From Monarcha castaneiventris obscurior (lineage: Eukaryota; Chordata; Aves; Passeriformes; Monarchidae): DNA of 64,000 nucleotides. Numbering within the stretch: the first letter of the stretch is position 1; each line of letters starts with the position of its first letter. A program made the position numbers and the translations under genes. Shown in pieces: positions 54,501 to 64,000 of this stretch. The DNA is taken from contig JAMPIT010000188.1 in NCBI GenBank assembly GCA_026261815.1, positions 124,001 through 188,000 on the forward strand, read 5' to 3'. Under the pieces are notes generated by a model that was not told the origin of the DNA, did not search any database, and worked only from the letters and a program-made list of their open reading frames with translations.

Positions 54501-57500
54501 CGAGGAGGAGGCGGCCGTGCAGGAGTGCCAGGCCCAGCTGCAGGTGGGTGCCAGCCCCCACCAGCCCCCGCCTCAGGCTGGCTCCAGCTTTGCCCCAGGA
54601 CCCCCAACAACCGGGATCAGCTGGCCCCAGCCAGCCCCTGCTGGGCTGTGGGATCCCCACCGCAAGACCCGGGATGCTGGGTGCCACCACAGAGAGATGT
54701 GGGGTGCTGAGTCCCACCACACCAAGAGCGCAGGGTTTGGGGCTCCAAACGCCCTGAGGTGGGGAGATTTGGGCCCCCCCCACCCCAATCCACCAATCCC
54801 TCTGGCGCAGGGGGGTGCGGCGGTGTCTGGAGGGCTGAGCCCTAGCAGTACCGTGGTCCATGTCCCCCCAGGAGCTGATGCAGTCCTTGCAGTGCCAGCA
54901 GCTGGAGCTGGAGTGCATCACCTCGCTGGGGGAGGAGATCCTCACCACCTGCCATCCCGACTCCATCATCACCATCAAATCCTGGGTCACGGTCGCCAAG
55001 AGCCGCTTCCAGGAGGTGAGAGAGGTGCCCTGCTCCCATCCCCGCCCGGAGGAGCAGAGTGGCACCCGCACCTAGGGCAGGCACGGCCCCACGGCTGTCC
55101 CACAGCCCCACACCTCTCCCACCCCCAGGGACTGCCTGGTGCAGCCCCCCCAACCAGCGCATTGCGGGGAGCTGGGGGTGCTCGGCCCCAGAGGGGCTCC
55201 CCCCTCCTGTGGCCTCACAGGGGTTCACCTGGGGCCTCCGCAGCCCCCCCGGGTGGTGGTGGCTCATTCCTGTGCAGTGGTGGCCACCGCGCAGCTGAGG
55301 CAGGGAAACCTGGGAGCAGTGTCCCAAGGGGACCCAGACCCTGCTCCCACAGGGGCCCAGGGCCTCCCTGGGTTGTGGGCTCGCGGGTAAGAGACTCCTG
55401 GCACTCCTGGGACCGGTCTGGCAGGTTCAGCCGATCCCACACAAAGCCCTTATTGAGCAGAGACCTGCAGGATCTGCTCTGGATCTGCCCTGGGGCTGCC
55501 CCCCTCACTCCACTCACCCCAAAACAGGAGGGCAGCTGGCACGTCCACATAACACAGACCCGGGAACCCTCATGGTGGGCAGCACCCCCAGCCCTGCCCC
55601 AGCTGCCCAACAGGAGCTTGGTCCTGCCCCGTGTTGTATGTCTCTACCCTACATTTCCTACAGCTGCTGGCCGGGGGTCCATGTGCCTGCCCCGTAGTCA
55701 TGGTGGGCTGTGGAGCCCCCACGTCCCTGCCCCATCGTCACTAGGGCTGCTGGTGTGGTTCCGTGAGCCTGTCCCATGGCTGTGGCTCCTGGTGCTGACT
55801 TGTTCCCCTCAAATCAATGGCCCTGTGGCATCTGCTGCAGATGGGAGCCCTCGGGGTCCGCAGTGGGGTGGCATCCCCGCGCCCCCCGTGCCCCACTGGC
55901 CCTGGCTGCCCTGCAGGTGCTGAGCTGGGCGCAGCAGCAGGGCGAGCGGCTGCGGGCGCAGGCGGCCGTGCTGGCGGCAGAGCGGGAGGAGACGGCGCAG
56001 CTCCTGGACTGGATCACGGCCGCCGAGGAGGCGCTGGGGCTGCGGGACCAGGAGCCACTGCCCGAGGAGGCCGAGCAGCTGGAGGAGCTCAGTGCCCAGC
56101 ACGTGGTGAGGGACCCCAAAGCCGGCTCTCCCCAAAGCCGGACCCTGTCACCCCCCCTCACACACCCCATCCAGCCGAGGGCGAGCACCGGGCCTGACCG
56201 AGGGCTTCGGGGAGCACCGGGCTGGGGTCGCGGGCGGTGCTCGCACGGCAGCAGCTTTTGTGTTGCGCTGTCCAAGCCCACCGTGTCCACACCACACGCT
56301 GCTGGTTAGGGAAGATCCTGGGAGGGTCCTGGGAGGGGGACAAGGGGCTGGCCGGCAGTCCCCGGGGCTGTGGAGCGAGGGGGGGCTGTGCCAGAGAGCG
56401 CTCAGCACCAGCGCCCCGTGGCAGGTGTTCATGGAGGAGCTGAACCGCAAGCAGCCGGACGTGGAGAAGGTCACCAAGAGCTGCAAGCGGAAGCTGGCGG
56501 TGGATCTGGGCCCCCCGGCCACCCGCCGACTGGCCACACGTAAGGACCCCCATGGCTGCCCTGCCCCACACCCCGGACCCCCGGCCGCCCCCCCCCCTCA
56601 CGCCCCTCTCCGCAGGTCGCCGCAGCGGTGGGAAGGCGCAGGGCACGGCGGCGGTGCCACTCGGGGGGCTGGAGCCCCAGACACCCCTCATGGCCCAGCT
56701 CCTGCACCGCTGGCAGCAGCTCTGGCTGCTGGCCCTGGACCGGCAGTACCGGCTGGAGACGGCGCTGCAGCGCCTGCGGGAGGTAGGGGCACCCCGGGGT
56801 CCCACTGCCCTCGGGGTCCTGGGTGGTTATCGCCTTATTTCTTCTTATCTTCTGCCCGTGGGACCCCCTGGCCCCTGGTCAGATGCAGATGGGGTCAGCA
56901 GTCCCACACCCGGTCCCTGCAGCTGGGGGTCCCAGCACATCCCAGGGGTGTACCTTGACACCCCTGAGTGGCCGCTGGAGCCCAGGGTCCCCCATGCCCC
57001 CCAGAGCTGGGGGTCCTGGGCAGAAACCCCCCCCGCAGCTTTGGCAGGGCCAGGGCTGGGAGCAGCCGGGCTGCACAGCCGGGCCTGAACGCGGGGTGCA
57101 GTGTGGTCGCCCCGGCTGAGGCGGGGTGGATGAGGGGGCCCTGCTGTTGTGTTAATCCCCCTGCGTGCCCCTCCAAGCTGGAGGAGTTCGCGCACTTTGA
57201 CTTTGGGGTCTGGAGGAAGCGCTACATGCAGTGGATCAGCCAGATGAAGTCCCGTGTCCTGGACGTTTTCCGCGGCATCGACAGGGACCAGGACGGGCGC
57301 ATCAGCCAGAGGGAATTCATCGAGAGCGTCCTTGCCTCCAGTGGGTGCCGGGGCGGGGCTGGAGGAGGCTGAGGGGGTTGGCACTTTTGGGGCTGAGGGT
57401 CCCCGTCCCCCCACAGAGTTCCCCACCAACGTCCTGGAGATGAACGCCGTGGCCAGCATCTTCGACATGAATGGCGACGGCTTCATCGACTACTACGAGT

Positions 57501-58866
57501 TCGTCAGTGCTCTGCACCCCAACCGCGACCCGCTGCGCCGCTCCGCCGACGCCGATCAGATCCAGGACGAGGTGTGTGGGGGGCGACAGCAGGGTGGGGG
57601 CCTGGAAGGGTGGGGGCCCTGCCTGGGGCTGAGCTGAGCGTGCCCCCGCAGGTAAACAGGCAAGTGGCCCAGTGCAACTGCGCCAAGCGCTTCCAGGTGG
57701 AGCAGATCAGCGCCAACAGGTACCGGGTAAGTTCCGATCCGTGGCGCTGCCGCAGGCACCAGCCCGTGGTCCCCAGCCCGGGGTCCCGGCTTGTTCTGAC
57801 GCCTGTGCACAGCCTGCCCCGCGCTGGGGTCCTGTGGTGCCCGTGTGCTGGGGCAGGGAGGGGGCATATCCCCATGCCCCAAGGAGCCCTGGCCCCTGTG
57901 GGGCCGCAGGGATGGGCAGGTCTGGGTGCTGGCACCTGCTCCGGCCCCACTTCCCAATGCCCAGCCCCACCGTGCCCCACTGTCCCTCTGCCCGCAGTTC
58001 GGGGAGTCGCAGCAGCTGCGGATGGTGCGGATCCTGCGCAGCACCCTCATGGTGCGGGTGGGCGGGGGCTGGATCGCCCTGGACGAGTTCCTGGTGAAGA
58101 ATGACCCCTGCAGAGGTGGGTGTGGGGGTCCCACGCCGGGCACTGGTGCGGTGGGGTCCCCGTGCTGGTCAGCGGGGGCCATGGGGGACACAGCTCGCCG
58201 CGCTCCCCAGGGTCCCGCACTGCTGGGACCCCATCACTGCCCCCTCGCTGCCTCCCTTGTCCCCAGTGAAGGGAAGGACCAACCTGAAGATCAACGAGAA
58301 GTACCTGTCCTCGGACGTCTTCGGAGCCGCCGCCAGGTGCGCAGGGAACCAATCGGCCGCTTCCTCCAAAGTGCTGTCCCCGAGCCGCTCCAACTCCAGC
58401 CTCAGCCTCTACAGCAGCGCCTCGGCCCCCAGCAGCCCCCTGGCCAGGAAGGTAAGGCCCGCAGAGCCCCCCCTGAAGTCACGACCCCCCCCAACCCACT
58501 TGCCACGGGCACTGACGCTCGCCCTCCCCAGTCGGTGCTGCGGAGGACGCGCTCCGGGGACCGCTGTCCGCGCTCCCGGGGCTCGGGACTGCCCGACGGA
58601 GCCGAGCTGCACTTCAGCGCGGCCGAGGAGAGCCTGGCTGTGGCACCCCCAGGTGAGCGCCGGGCCGCTGCCGGGTTCCTGCCCGCCCCGTAGCGCTGGG
58701 GGCACGGCGGAGCCGGGGTCGGTGTGTGGTGGGGCAGCGGGGCTGTCCCCCGCTCCCTCGGAGCGCTGGAGCCGGGGGCAGGAGAGCTCCCCGCTCCAGC
58801 GCCCGCCGTGCCTTCGCAGAGCCGCCCGAAGGTTCCCCTCCGGAGCGCTGCAGCCCCTGCCGCTGA
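41966..58866 (+). CDS. Spectraplakin-tail protein (spectrin rod + EF-hands + GAS2), MACF1/dystonin-like
   Basis: This encodes a cytoplasmic microtubule-binding protein of about 2,068 residues. Coding exons: 41966-42505, 42954-43118, 43267-43427, 43791-43950, 44036-44120, 44570-44811, 45004-45123, 45227-45334, 45429-45647, 45842-46045, 46116-46347, 46456-46682, 46798-46920, 47319-47420, 47558-47659, 47971-48117, 48502-48657, 49248-49445, 49514-49642, 50127-50297, 50401-50556, 50778-50984, 51526-51645, 51926-52095, 52586-52745, 53392-53589, 54418-54543, 54872-55015, 55917-56105, 56425-56539, 56616-56782, 57178-57340, 57417-57571, 57652-57726, 57998-58115, 58267-58451, 58532-58652, 58820-58866. 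All junctions are in phase; two use GC donors (44121, 50557). It has no actin-binding, plakin or plakin-repeat domain. It follows plectin on the same strand, so I infer it is the distal half of an ancestral plectin-type spectraplakin. Automated annotation may well call it MACF1-like. Confidence 0.88.
42954..52095 (+). CDS. Spectrin-repeat rod, proximal and middle part
   Basis: Residues about 181-1412 form consecutive helical spectrin repeats, seen from recurrent Trp at helix A and Leu/Glu-rich heptads. Examples are [88 protein letters not shown]. The exons alternate between whole-codon and split-codon junctions as in MACF1 and dystonin rods. This part is more divergent from MACF1/dystonin than the distal part. 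I estimate 14-15 repeats in the whole rod, fewer than the twenty-plus of MACF1 and dystonin. Confidence 0.85.
48240..48450. repeat. Minisatellite in tail-gene intron
   Basis: Units based on GGGCACTGGGTGGGTGCTGG GTGGGCAAATGGGGCT are repeated about six times with alternating lengths, between the exons ending 48117 and starting 48502. Confidence 0.9.
51070..51322 (+). mobile_element. CR1-type LINE 3' fragment
   Basis: This reads in sense orientation: GAGGGCAGGGTTGGATGGGA, GGGAAGAAATTCCTGCCTGT, AGCCTGGTCTAGGGGAGGGT, CCTTTCAACCCAAACCATCC and a decayed 3' end GATTCCATGA. These are hallmarks of the 3' end of avian CR1. It lies in the intron between exons ending 50984 and starting 51526. Confidence 0.9.
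52110..52285. repeat. (GGGAT/GGAAT)n simple repeat
   Basis: A tract of GGGATGGGATGGGAATG units fills the start of the intron after the exon ending 52095. Confidence 0.9.
52586..56782 (+). CDS. Spectrin-repeat rod, distal conserved part
   Basis: Seven exons encode residues about 1413-1781. They are easily aligned with the last repeats of dystonin/MACF1: [67 protein letters not shown]-like [16 protein letters not shown], and [18 protein letters not shown]. This level of match, including the conserved linker after the penultimate repeat, is what identifies the gene as a spectraplakin and not a generic spectrin-repeat protein. Confidence 0.93.
52935..53320. repeat. About 40-bp minisatellite
   Basis: Nine or ten copies of CTGTGAGGGTTTGGGGTGC plus about 21 further bases (AGAGCCCTGTGCCCACCT-like) lie in the intron between the exons ending 52745 and starting 53392. 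Confidence 0.92.
53650..54040. repeat. Minisatellite in tail-gene intron
   Basis: Six to seven diverging units of about 50 bases based on GGGGTGTCCGGGTGGTGGGT GGCCGTGCTTTGGGGG fill the first half of the intron between exons ending 53589 and starting 54418. Confidence 0.88.
57178..57571 (+). CDS. Paired EF-hands of the spectraplakin tail
   Basis: The exons 57178-57340 and 57417-57571 encode residues about 1782-1887, beginning [19 protein letters not shown]. Two canonical calcium-binding loops are visible: [12 protein letters not shown] and [12 protein letters not shown], each with acidic residues at positions 1, 3 or 5, 9 or 12. In MACF1 and dystonin this pair packs against the GAS2 domain. 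The acceptor at 57177 (ctccaag) has an unusual A at -3, but the homologous joint REL/EEFA supports it. Confidence 0.93.
57652..58115 (+). CDS. GAS2-related (GAR) microtubule-binding domain
   Basis: The exons 57652-57726 and 57998-58115 encode [19 protein letters not shown] then [20 protein letters not shown] and [18 protein letters not shown]. All hallmark GAR residues, including the Cys-x-Cys zinc-site start and GGGW, are present. The domain binds and stabilises microtubules. The six-residue insert FFLGNQ found in some dystonin/MACF1 isoforms between KYR and FGDS is absent, and I see no matching micro-exon in the 271-base intron. Confidence 0.94.
58267..58866 (+). CDS. C-terminal basic, Ser-rich tail and stop
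   Basis: The exons 58267-58451, 58532-58652 and 58820-58866 encode [20 protein letters not shown], then the Ser-rich [20 protein letters not shown], then [14 protein letters not shown] and finally PPERCSPCR with TGA at 58864-58866. KGRTN...EKY is the segment that follows the GAR domain in dystonin and MACF1. After this the tail is short and lacks the long Gly-Ser-Arg region and any S-x-I-P end-binding motif. If the donor at 58653 is not used, the frame reads on 14 codons to a TAG at about 58,691-58,693. Confidence 0.8.
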
Positions 58867-59625
58867 CCCCCGCGCCCGCCCTGCGCCCAGCACCCTCGGC
58901 CGGCCCCACTCAGGACCCTCCTCCACGAGGCTGGAGGAGGGCGAAGCCGCGGCCGCGCCCCCCGCGGGTCTCCGGCCCGGCGCTGCGGCCCCCCCGAGCG
59001 GGGCTGAGCTGTCTGTCCATCACCGATCCCGCCGGGGCCAGGTCCGGCGGATATGCAAGTATCTCCCGACACAGCCCCGGGCTCTGCTCTCCCGCCCCAC
59101 GGCTCCACCGGGGCAGCGCGGGGGGTTCTGAGCTCCGGTGCCCCGCTCCGAGTGCCCGGGGCTGTGGGACCAGCCGGGCACCCCCGCGCTGGGCCCTGCC
59201 CTTCTACCGCGCCGTCAGCTCAGGATGGCTGCGGTGCCCGCGGCGTTCGGCGTTGCTGACGGGGGTCCCCATCCTGCCTCCCACGCCCCGGCGGGAGGTG
59301 GCCGGGCTCGGTCCCCGGGCACCGGGACCCCTGGCCGGGTGCCGAGCCCCGTTTCTGGTGCTAACCCCCACCCCTCGGCCTTCGGCGTGTGCGCACGGGC
59401 CCCGGCTCTGGCCCTCCCTGCCCCGGCGGGGCTGGGGCTGCCCCGGGTGCGGGTCCCCGGCGCCCGCGCTCCCGTCCTGCCGGCGGCACCGGCGGGCAGC
59501 GGGACCCCCGCCCTGCTGACGCTTGCTCGAGCCACCCCGCTAACCGGACAGCAGTAGAGCTGAATGTAACCCCGGCCGGGCCCACCCGCCGCCACAATAA
59601 ACTGTAGTGAGGTTCCTTTTTCTAT
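58867..59625 (+). terminator. 3' UTR and poly(A) signal of the spectraplakin-tail gene
   Basis: This GC-rich 3' UTR of about 750 bases ends with AATAAA at 59596-59601, followed by a T-rich stretch (TTCCTTTTTCTATG) as a downstream element. Cleavage is expected around 59,615-59,625. The UTR contains long open frames caused by base composition. Confidence 0.8.
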
Positions 59626-59631
59626 GAGCAC

Positions 59632-60110
59632 CCAGTCTGTCCGTCCGTCTGTCTGTCTGTCTGCTCGGGGAGGGGATCCGCTCCGTCCGTCCGTCTGTCT
59701 GCTTGCCCCTCTGCTGGAGCAGGCGTCCGTCAGTCTGTCTGTCTGCTCGCGGCAGGAGGCTTCACTGCCTTGTGCGCTCGCCCCACTGTCAGGGCCAGGG
59801 ACTGCAGTCTGTCGGTCTGTCCGTGTGCTCAGGGGCTGCAGTCTGTCGGTCTGTCCGTGTGCTCAGGGCAAGGGGCTGCAGTCTGTAGGTCTGTCCATCC
59901 CCTCGCGGTGCTGTCAGGGCAAGGGGCTGCAGTCTGTCGGTCTGTCCATCCCCTCACCGTGCTGTCAGGGCCAGGGGCTGCAGTCTGTCGGTCTGTCCGT
60001 GTGCTCAGGGGCTGCAGACTGTCGGTCTGTCCATCCCCTCACTGTGCTGTCAGGGCCAGGGGCTGCAGTCTGTTGGTCCGTCCATCCCCTCGCGGTGCTG
60101 TCAGGGCAGC
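59632..60110. repeat. TCTG/TCCG microsatellite and derived minisatellite
   Basis: A TCTG/TCCG tetranucleotide tract (59632-59745) passes into seven or so copies of a 37-60 base unit carrying GGGGCTGCAGTCTGTCGGTC TGTCCATCCCCTC. The longer unit contains the tetranucleotide core, so it probably grew out of the microsatellite. Confidence 0.92.
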
Positions 60111-63100
60111 GCAGGCGGTGTCACATCGCCAGAGCAGGTGCACTCCAGCCCGGTGGCACTCGGCGGCTGGGCACGGCCGGGTGTGCCCCAGCCGGTGCCA
60201 CCGGCAGAGCCACCCGGCGCCAGAGCCGCGGCTGGCGAGCCCCGGGCGCTGCGGCGGTGCCAGCGCCGCATCACCTCCTTTTCCAAGGAAGGCATTGCTG
60301 GGATTCCTGCTGCGCCCACGCTGGGCAGGATGGGGAGAGGCCAGATCCCTGTCCCTGGCTGCTGGCTGCTTTTTGGATACCCCGCAGCCCTGAGAGCGCC
60401 GGGAATGTCCGCGTGGTCCCCGGCCAGCATGGATCTGGCAGCTGTGCATCCATCACCTGCCTGCCCCGTCCCAGCTGGGATGGGCCCAGCTGCCTGTCAG
60501 GATGGGATGGGCTGTCTGGAGGCACTGGCTGTGTCCCCACTCCAAGAGCTGGGGGCCACCCTGAGCATGGGGACTGTCCCCAGGCATTGCAGCCCCACGG
60601 CCCCTGCCTGGCACCTCCCCGCCCTGGGGGAGTCCCAGACCCCACGGACAAGGGCTGCTGCTGCTCTCTTTGATCCACCACCAGCGCTGCCTGGCTGCCC
60701 CCTCCCAATCCCCCTCCCCATGGTCACCTGGCCAAGTCCTCATGGCTTCCAGTCCCTTTTTTGCACTGTTTCACCCTAAAACCCTCTCTCCACTCATTTT
60801 CTTCTGAACAAACACAGCCAAAGGGCCCAGGACTGGAATGGTGCCTGTACTGGGCACATCCCTGGCCATGCACGAAGGAGCCCCATGAATGCCCTGGCAC
60901 AGGTCAGGACGCCTTTCCTGGCACTGCCGCAGCCCCCCGAGAGCAGGGCTGAGCCCGTGGCTCTCCGTGGCACATCCGTGGCCAGCATGTCCCGGGACAG
61001 TCCCGCAGCAGCACTGCCGGCGCGGGCTGGAGCCGCCGGTACGAGTTGCATTGCACATTCCTGTGCCTATGGAAATCTCATCCACCCCTCCCAGCTGGGG
61101 CAACGCGCCTGGCACCACCGGCATCTCCGGCACCGCGGCTTGTGTCAGCCGCATCCTGAGCCCCAGGCAACGGCGCTGGCTTGGGAAGCAAAGACGACAG
61201 GCGCGCGGTGGCTGGGCCCACACCAAACTGTTTTGTGTTTTCGCTGCAGCGCAGCCCCTGAGGGTGCAGCAAGGCTGGCACTGATGCAATGGACAGGCAC
61301 ACCCGCGTGGAGCTCAGGAACAGGCACACGGGAACTGCACCCACTGGAGCTTCACCATCCTCAGGGGGAGGAGGTGGGGAGCAGGGATGCCCTGGGAGAG
61401 CCTCCCTGGCTCTCCGTGGTTGGTGTCTGCAGCGTGGGCTGAGTTTGAGGGATCACATTGCCAGGGCAGCAGCTGAGCGGGTGGCAGCAGTGGGCAGTGG
61501 GGCTGAACACTCGGCCCCGGGTGGGACCACCATGGCTGGGTGCTCAGCAGTGAGCCCCCGAGCCGCCCCCGAGTCCCACAGCCCTGCTCATGGGTCAGAG
61601 CAGCTGCCCCAGAGCGGGCTGACCCCACCGCAGGGAACCAGAGACGGGTGCTGCCCTGTTGCCCAAGCACCCCAGCACTCACCCTGCCTGTGGGAGCCCC
61701 AGCAGGGAGACATGGCGTGCCTGACGTCCCATTCCACACATCCCACCACCCGGACCTGGCTGCAGCCACTTGCTTCATCCCACCCAACAGAGCCCGGCTG
61801 CACCGTGGGGGTGAGCGGCCGTGCCCCAGGGTGGGGGACTGACACCTCCTATCCTCTCTCTGGGGTGTGAAGAGAACCGGTGCCAGGGCAGCTCCCCCAG
61901 CCCTGGCTTGTGGCACTCTGCTCCTGGCTTTGCTGCCCTCGGCACAGCTGTGTCCCAGGCTGCTCCATCTCCCACCCGCAGGCACCGGGCTCTCCTGCCT
62001 GCAGCTTGTCCCCACGTCCTGGGCGAAGCCTTTGCCCGGAGCCTTGGGCTAGTGTGGCTGGGGAAGGAACAAGAGCCACAGGCTGGAGCCCTCCAGGCCC
62101 CCGTCCTGCCCCGTGGAAGCTGCTATCCAGGCACAGGGCCGGGACAGCAGCGGGGCTGGAGGCAGTGGTGTGTTGGCAATGGAGGCTGGCAGGGCTGGAG
62201 GTCCTGGTGCCACGTGGGTTGGCATCGACACCATCTCTGATCCCGGCTGGGGCCAGCTCGTGTCCAAGCACACGTATGTGAGTGTGTGGAGCCACACACA
62301 GGGCAAATGTGCATGAGCACCTGAGCTCTCCTGTGTGTGAGGTTGTGGGCACCGGTGCTGGGCAGCGAGGCCCCAGCGGGCACCTCCCGGTGCTGAGCTC
62401 CACGTCCAACCCCAGCCCTGGTGATGGCCACGCTCCTGCTCTGCCTCTGCCCTCCCCCAGCATCTGCCCCGAGGGATGGGGAATGTGGCCACTCACGCCC
62501 AAGCCAGCCCATCCTCCTTGTGCTGCCACCGCCACTCCACCGGTGCCACCAGCAGCACGCTGAGCCCCCCGCCAGAGCCAGGGCCTGTGCACTTCTCTGC
62601 TGGCCCTTGGGCTGTCCATGAGCCTGGGCTGGCAGCAGCTGGGACACACGGACACGGCACAGGGGCCTCGTGCTGCCTGGCGATGCAGCGAGCACCAGGG
62701 GCTGCGCTGGAGGCGTTGGATGGGATGTCCCTGAGAATGGGAGCTCGGCCAGCGGCAGCAGCTTGTGGTGGGTGGAGTGGCTGCTGCTGGGACCCCTCCC
62801 TGGCTCTGCCAGCTCAGCCCAAGCTCCCGCCGCTCCTGCTCGGACCCAGCGCCTTCCCCACAGCCCCTACCGGTGGCCGGGCATGGCAACTCTGCCAGTG
62901 CACCCGTGACACCCGGCTCGCTTGGCCACCAGCCCACCCACGGCGGGTTTCTGCTGTAGGACATCTCCTCCAACACAGTGACCGCATCCCGGCGCCTCTG
63001 GGCTCCCCCTCCCCGCAGCCAATGTCCCTGCGGCCCCGCAGCTCGGCTGGCACGGCAGGGGTGTCACTGAGGCTCCGGGAGCCGCGGCTGCCCACAGGCA

Positions 63101-64000
63101 GGGGAGAGGTGCCCAGGCTGGTCGCTCCTCGTCCTTGTCGGCAGCTGAGGAGCTTTGATGAAGCCGCGCGTGCTTTGGTTGGATTTGCCCACATCGCAGC
63201 TGCTCATTACGGCTAATTAACACCACAACCCCTTCCCGCCGCTGCGGGCAGCAGCAGCCACCCTGCTCTGGCTGGGGGAGTGCAGCAGGGCTCAGCCTGG
63301 CCCAGAATGGCCCAGCACAACCCAGTACGGCCCAGCACAGTGCACTGGGCCCTGTGTTCACAGCTGTGCTGCCCTGACAGGCACCTGAGGTCCGTTCCTG
63401 CCCATCCCTCAGCCCGGCAGAGAGGCCATGCCCCCACTGGCCGTGCCCATCTCTCCGGTCACTGGCCACCCTGTCCATGCCTGGTCCCGCTGCAGCCCCA
63501 GGGTTGTCTGGACTCCCAGTGCGGGTCACAGGGCCCCAGGGTGGCTGCAGAGAGGCTCCGCTGGTCCCCACCCTGCCGGAGGTGAGCGGCTCAGCGCCTC
63601 GGCAGCAGGAAGTTCTGTGGTGGCGGGGCCGAGCCCTCTGTGGCGGCGGCGAACTCTCAGCGCTGTTTGCCGATGGATTAAGGCTCCTCAGCACCTCCCG
63701 TGAGCAGCACCTCCGCCAACGCCTGGGCAGCCGTCGGAAACTTGTGCCAGTTTCTGGGACACAGCTGCCTCTCCACGGGCCATAGGAGCAGGGATGGGTA
63801 CGGTGGCAGCCACCGGCCCCGCCAGGGAGGACGCAGCCCCTGCCCCTCTCACCGGCCCTGCTGGTGCTGCCCCTGTCCAGACATCACCCCACGAGTCCAG
63901 GGCATTGTGCTGGCCAGTGCCTCTCTTGGTTCGACAGCTCTGGGGGCTCCAGGTGATCCTGCCCGGGTTCCTCTGCTCTCCTGGACCTCCGGCTTGGCAC
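60111..64000. other. Downstream flank, no gene seen
   Basis: About 3.9 kb of GC-rich DNA shows no exon, RNA gene or repeat I can support on either strand. Open frames here have no recognisable domain and no coherent splice chain. In human, epiplakin (EPPK1) lies beyond the 3' end of plectin. No plakin-repeat sequence is present here, so any such neighbour is outside the window. Confidence 0.6.

Noticed and set aside
37665..59625. The downstream gene being MACF1 or dystonin itself
   Set aside because: Its rod is shorter and well diverged, it lacks the long GSR/S-x-I-P tail and all N-terminal domains, and it lies next to plectin; MACF1 and DST are separate loci in vertebrates. A gene-tree test is still needed.
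60111..64000. Further coding exons or an epiplakin-like gene at the right edge
   Set aside because: No plakin-repeat motifs, no coherent splice chain and no recognisable domain on either strand.

Overview
This is a GC-rich stretch of vertebrate nuclear DNA, and the repeats point to a bird. It holds two CR1-type LINE fragments (about 16,320-16,556 and 51,070-51,322) and one tRNA/CR1 composite SINE that looks like TguSINE1 (about 2,027-2,142), which would favour a songbird. Introns are short, very GC-rich and packed with minisatellites, as on avian microchromosomes. There is no sign of prokaryotic, organellar or viral coding sequence.

Two large multi-exon genes lie head-to-tail on the + strand. 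The first, 470-30,891, is plectin (PLEC), essentially complete from first exon 1a: two CH domains that bind actin, the plakin domain with its SH3, a single 3,381-bp rod exon, and a last exon carrying six plakin-repeat domains and a GSR-rich tail. The small alternative exons 2-alpha (HWRAE) and 3-alpha ([12 protein letters not shown]) are intact. A poly(A) signal at 31,037-31,042 ends the transcript.

After about 6.6 kb without a recognisable gene comes a second gene, about 37,665 (or 40,694) to 59,620. It encodes the back half of a spectraplakin: a long spectrin-repeat rod, two EF-hands and a GAS2/GAR microtubule-binding domain, closely resembling the C-terminal third of dystonin and MACF1, with no actin-binding domain, plakin domain or plakin repeats. 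It appears to have its own CpG-island promoter and a potentially N-myristoylated start ([10 protein letters not shown]). One assembled isoform is about 2,068 residues; the plectin isoform is about 4,581 residues without the two small exons.

The main interpretation: invertebrate spectraplakin loci (shot, vab-10) carry actin-binding domain, plakin domain, plakin repeats, spectrin rod and EF-GAS2 in one gene. Plectin in mammals has only the first half. Here the missing second half lies directly downstream, same strand, same domain order. I infer that this bird locus preserves the ancestral spectraplakin layout, either split into two genes or still able to splice across: a phase-0 donor near the plectin stop and a phase-0 acceptor at 37,665 are compatible. 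From 59,630 to the end there is a TCTG/minisatellite tract and then nothing I can identify.
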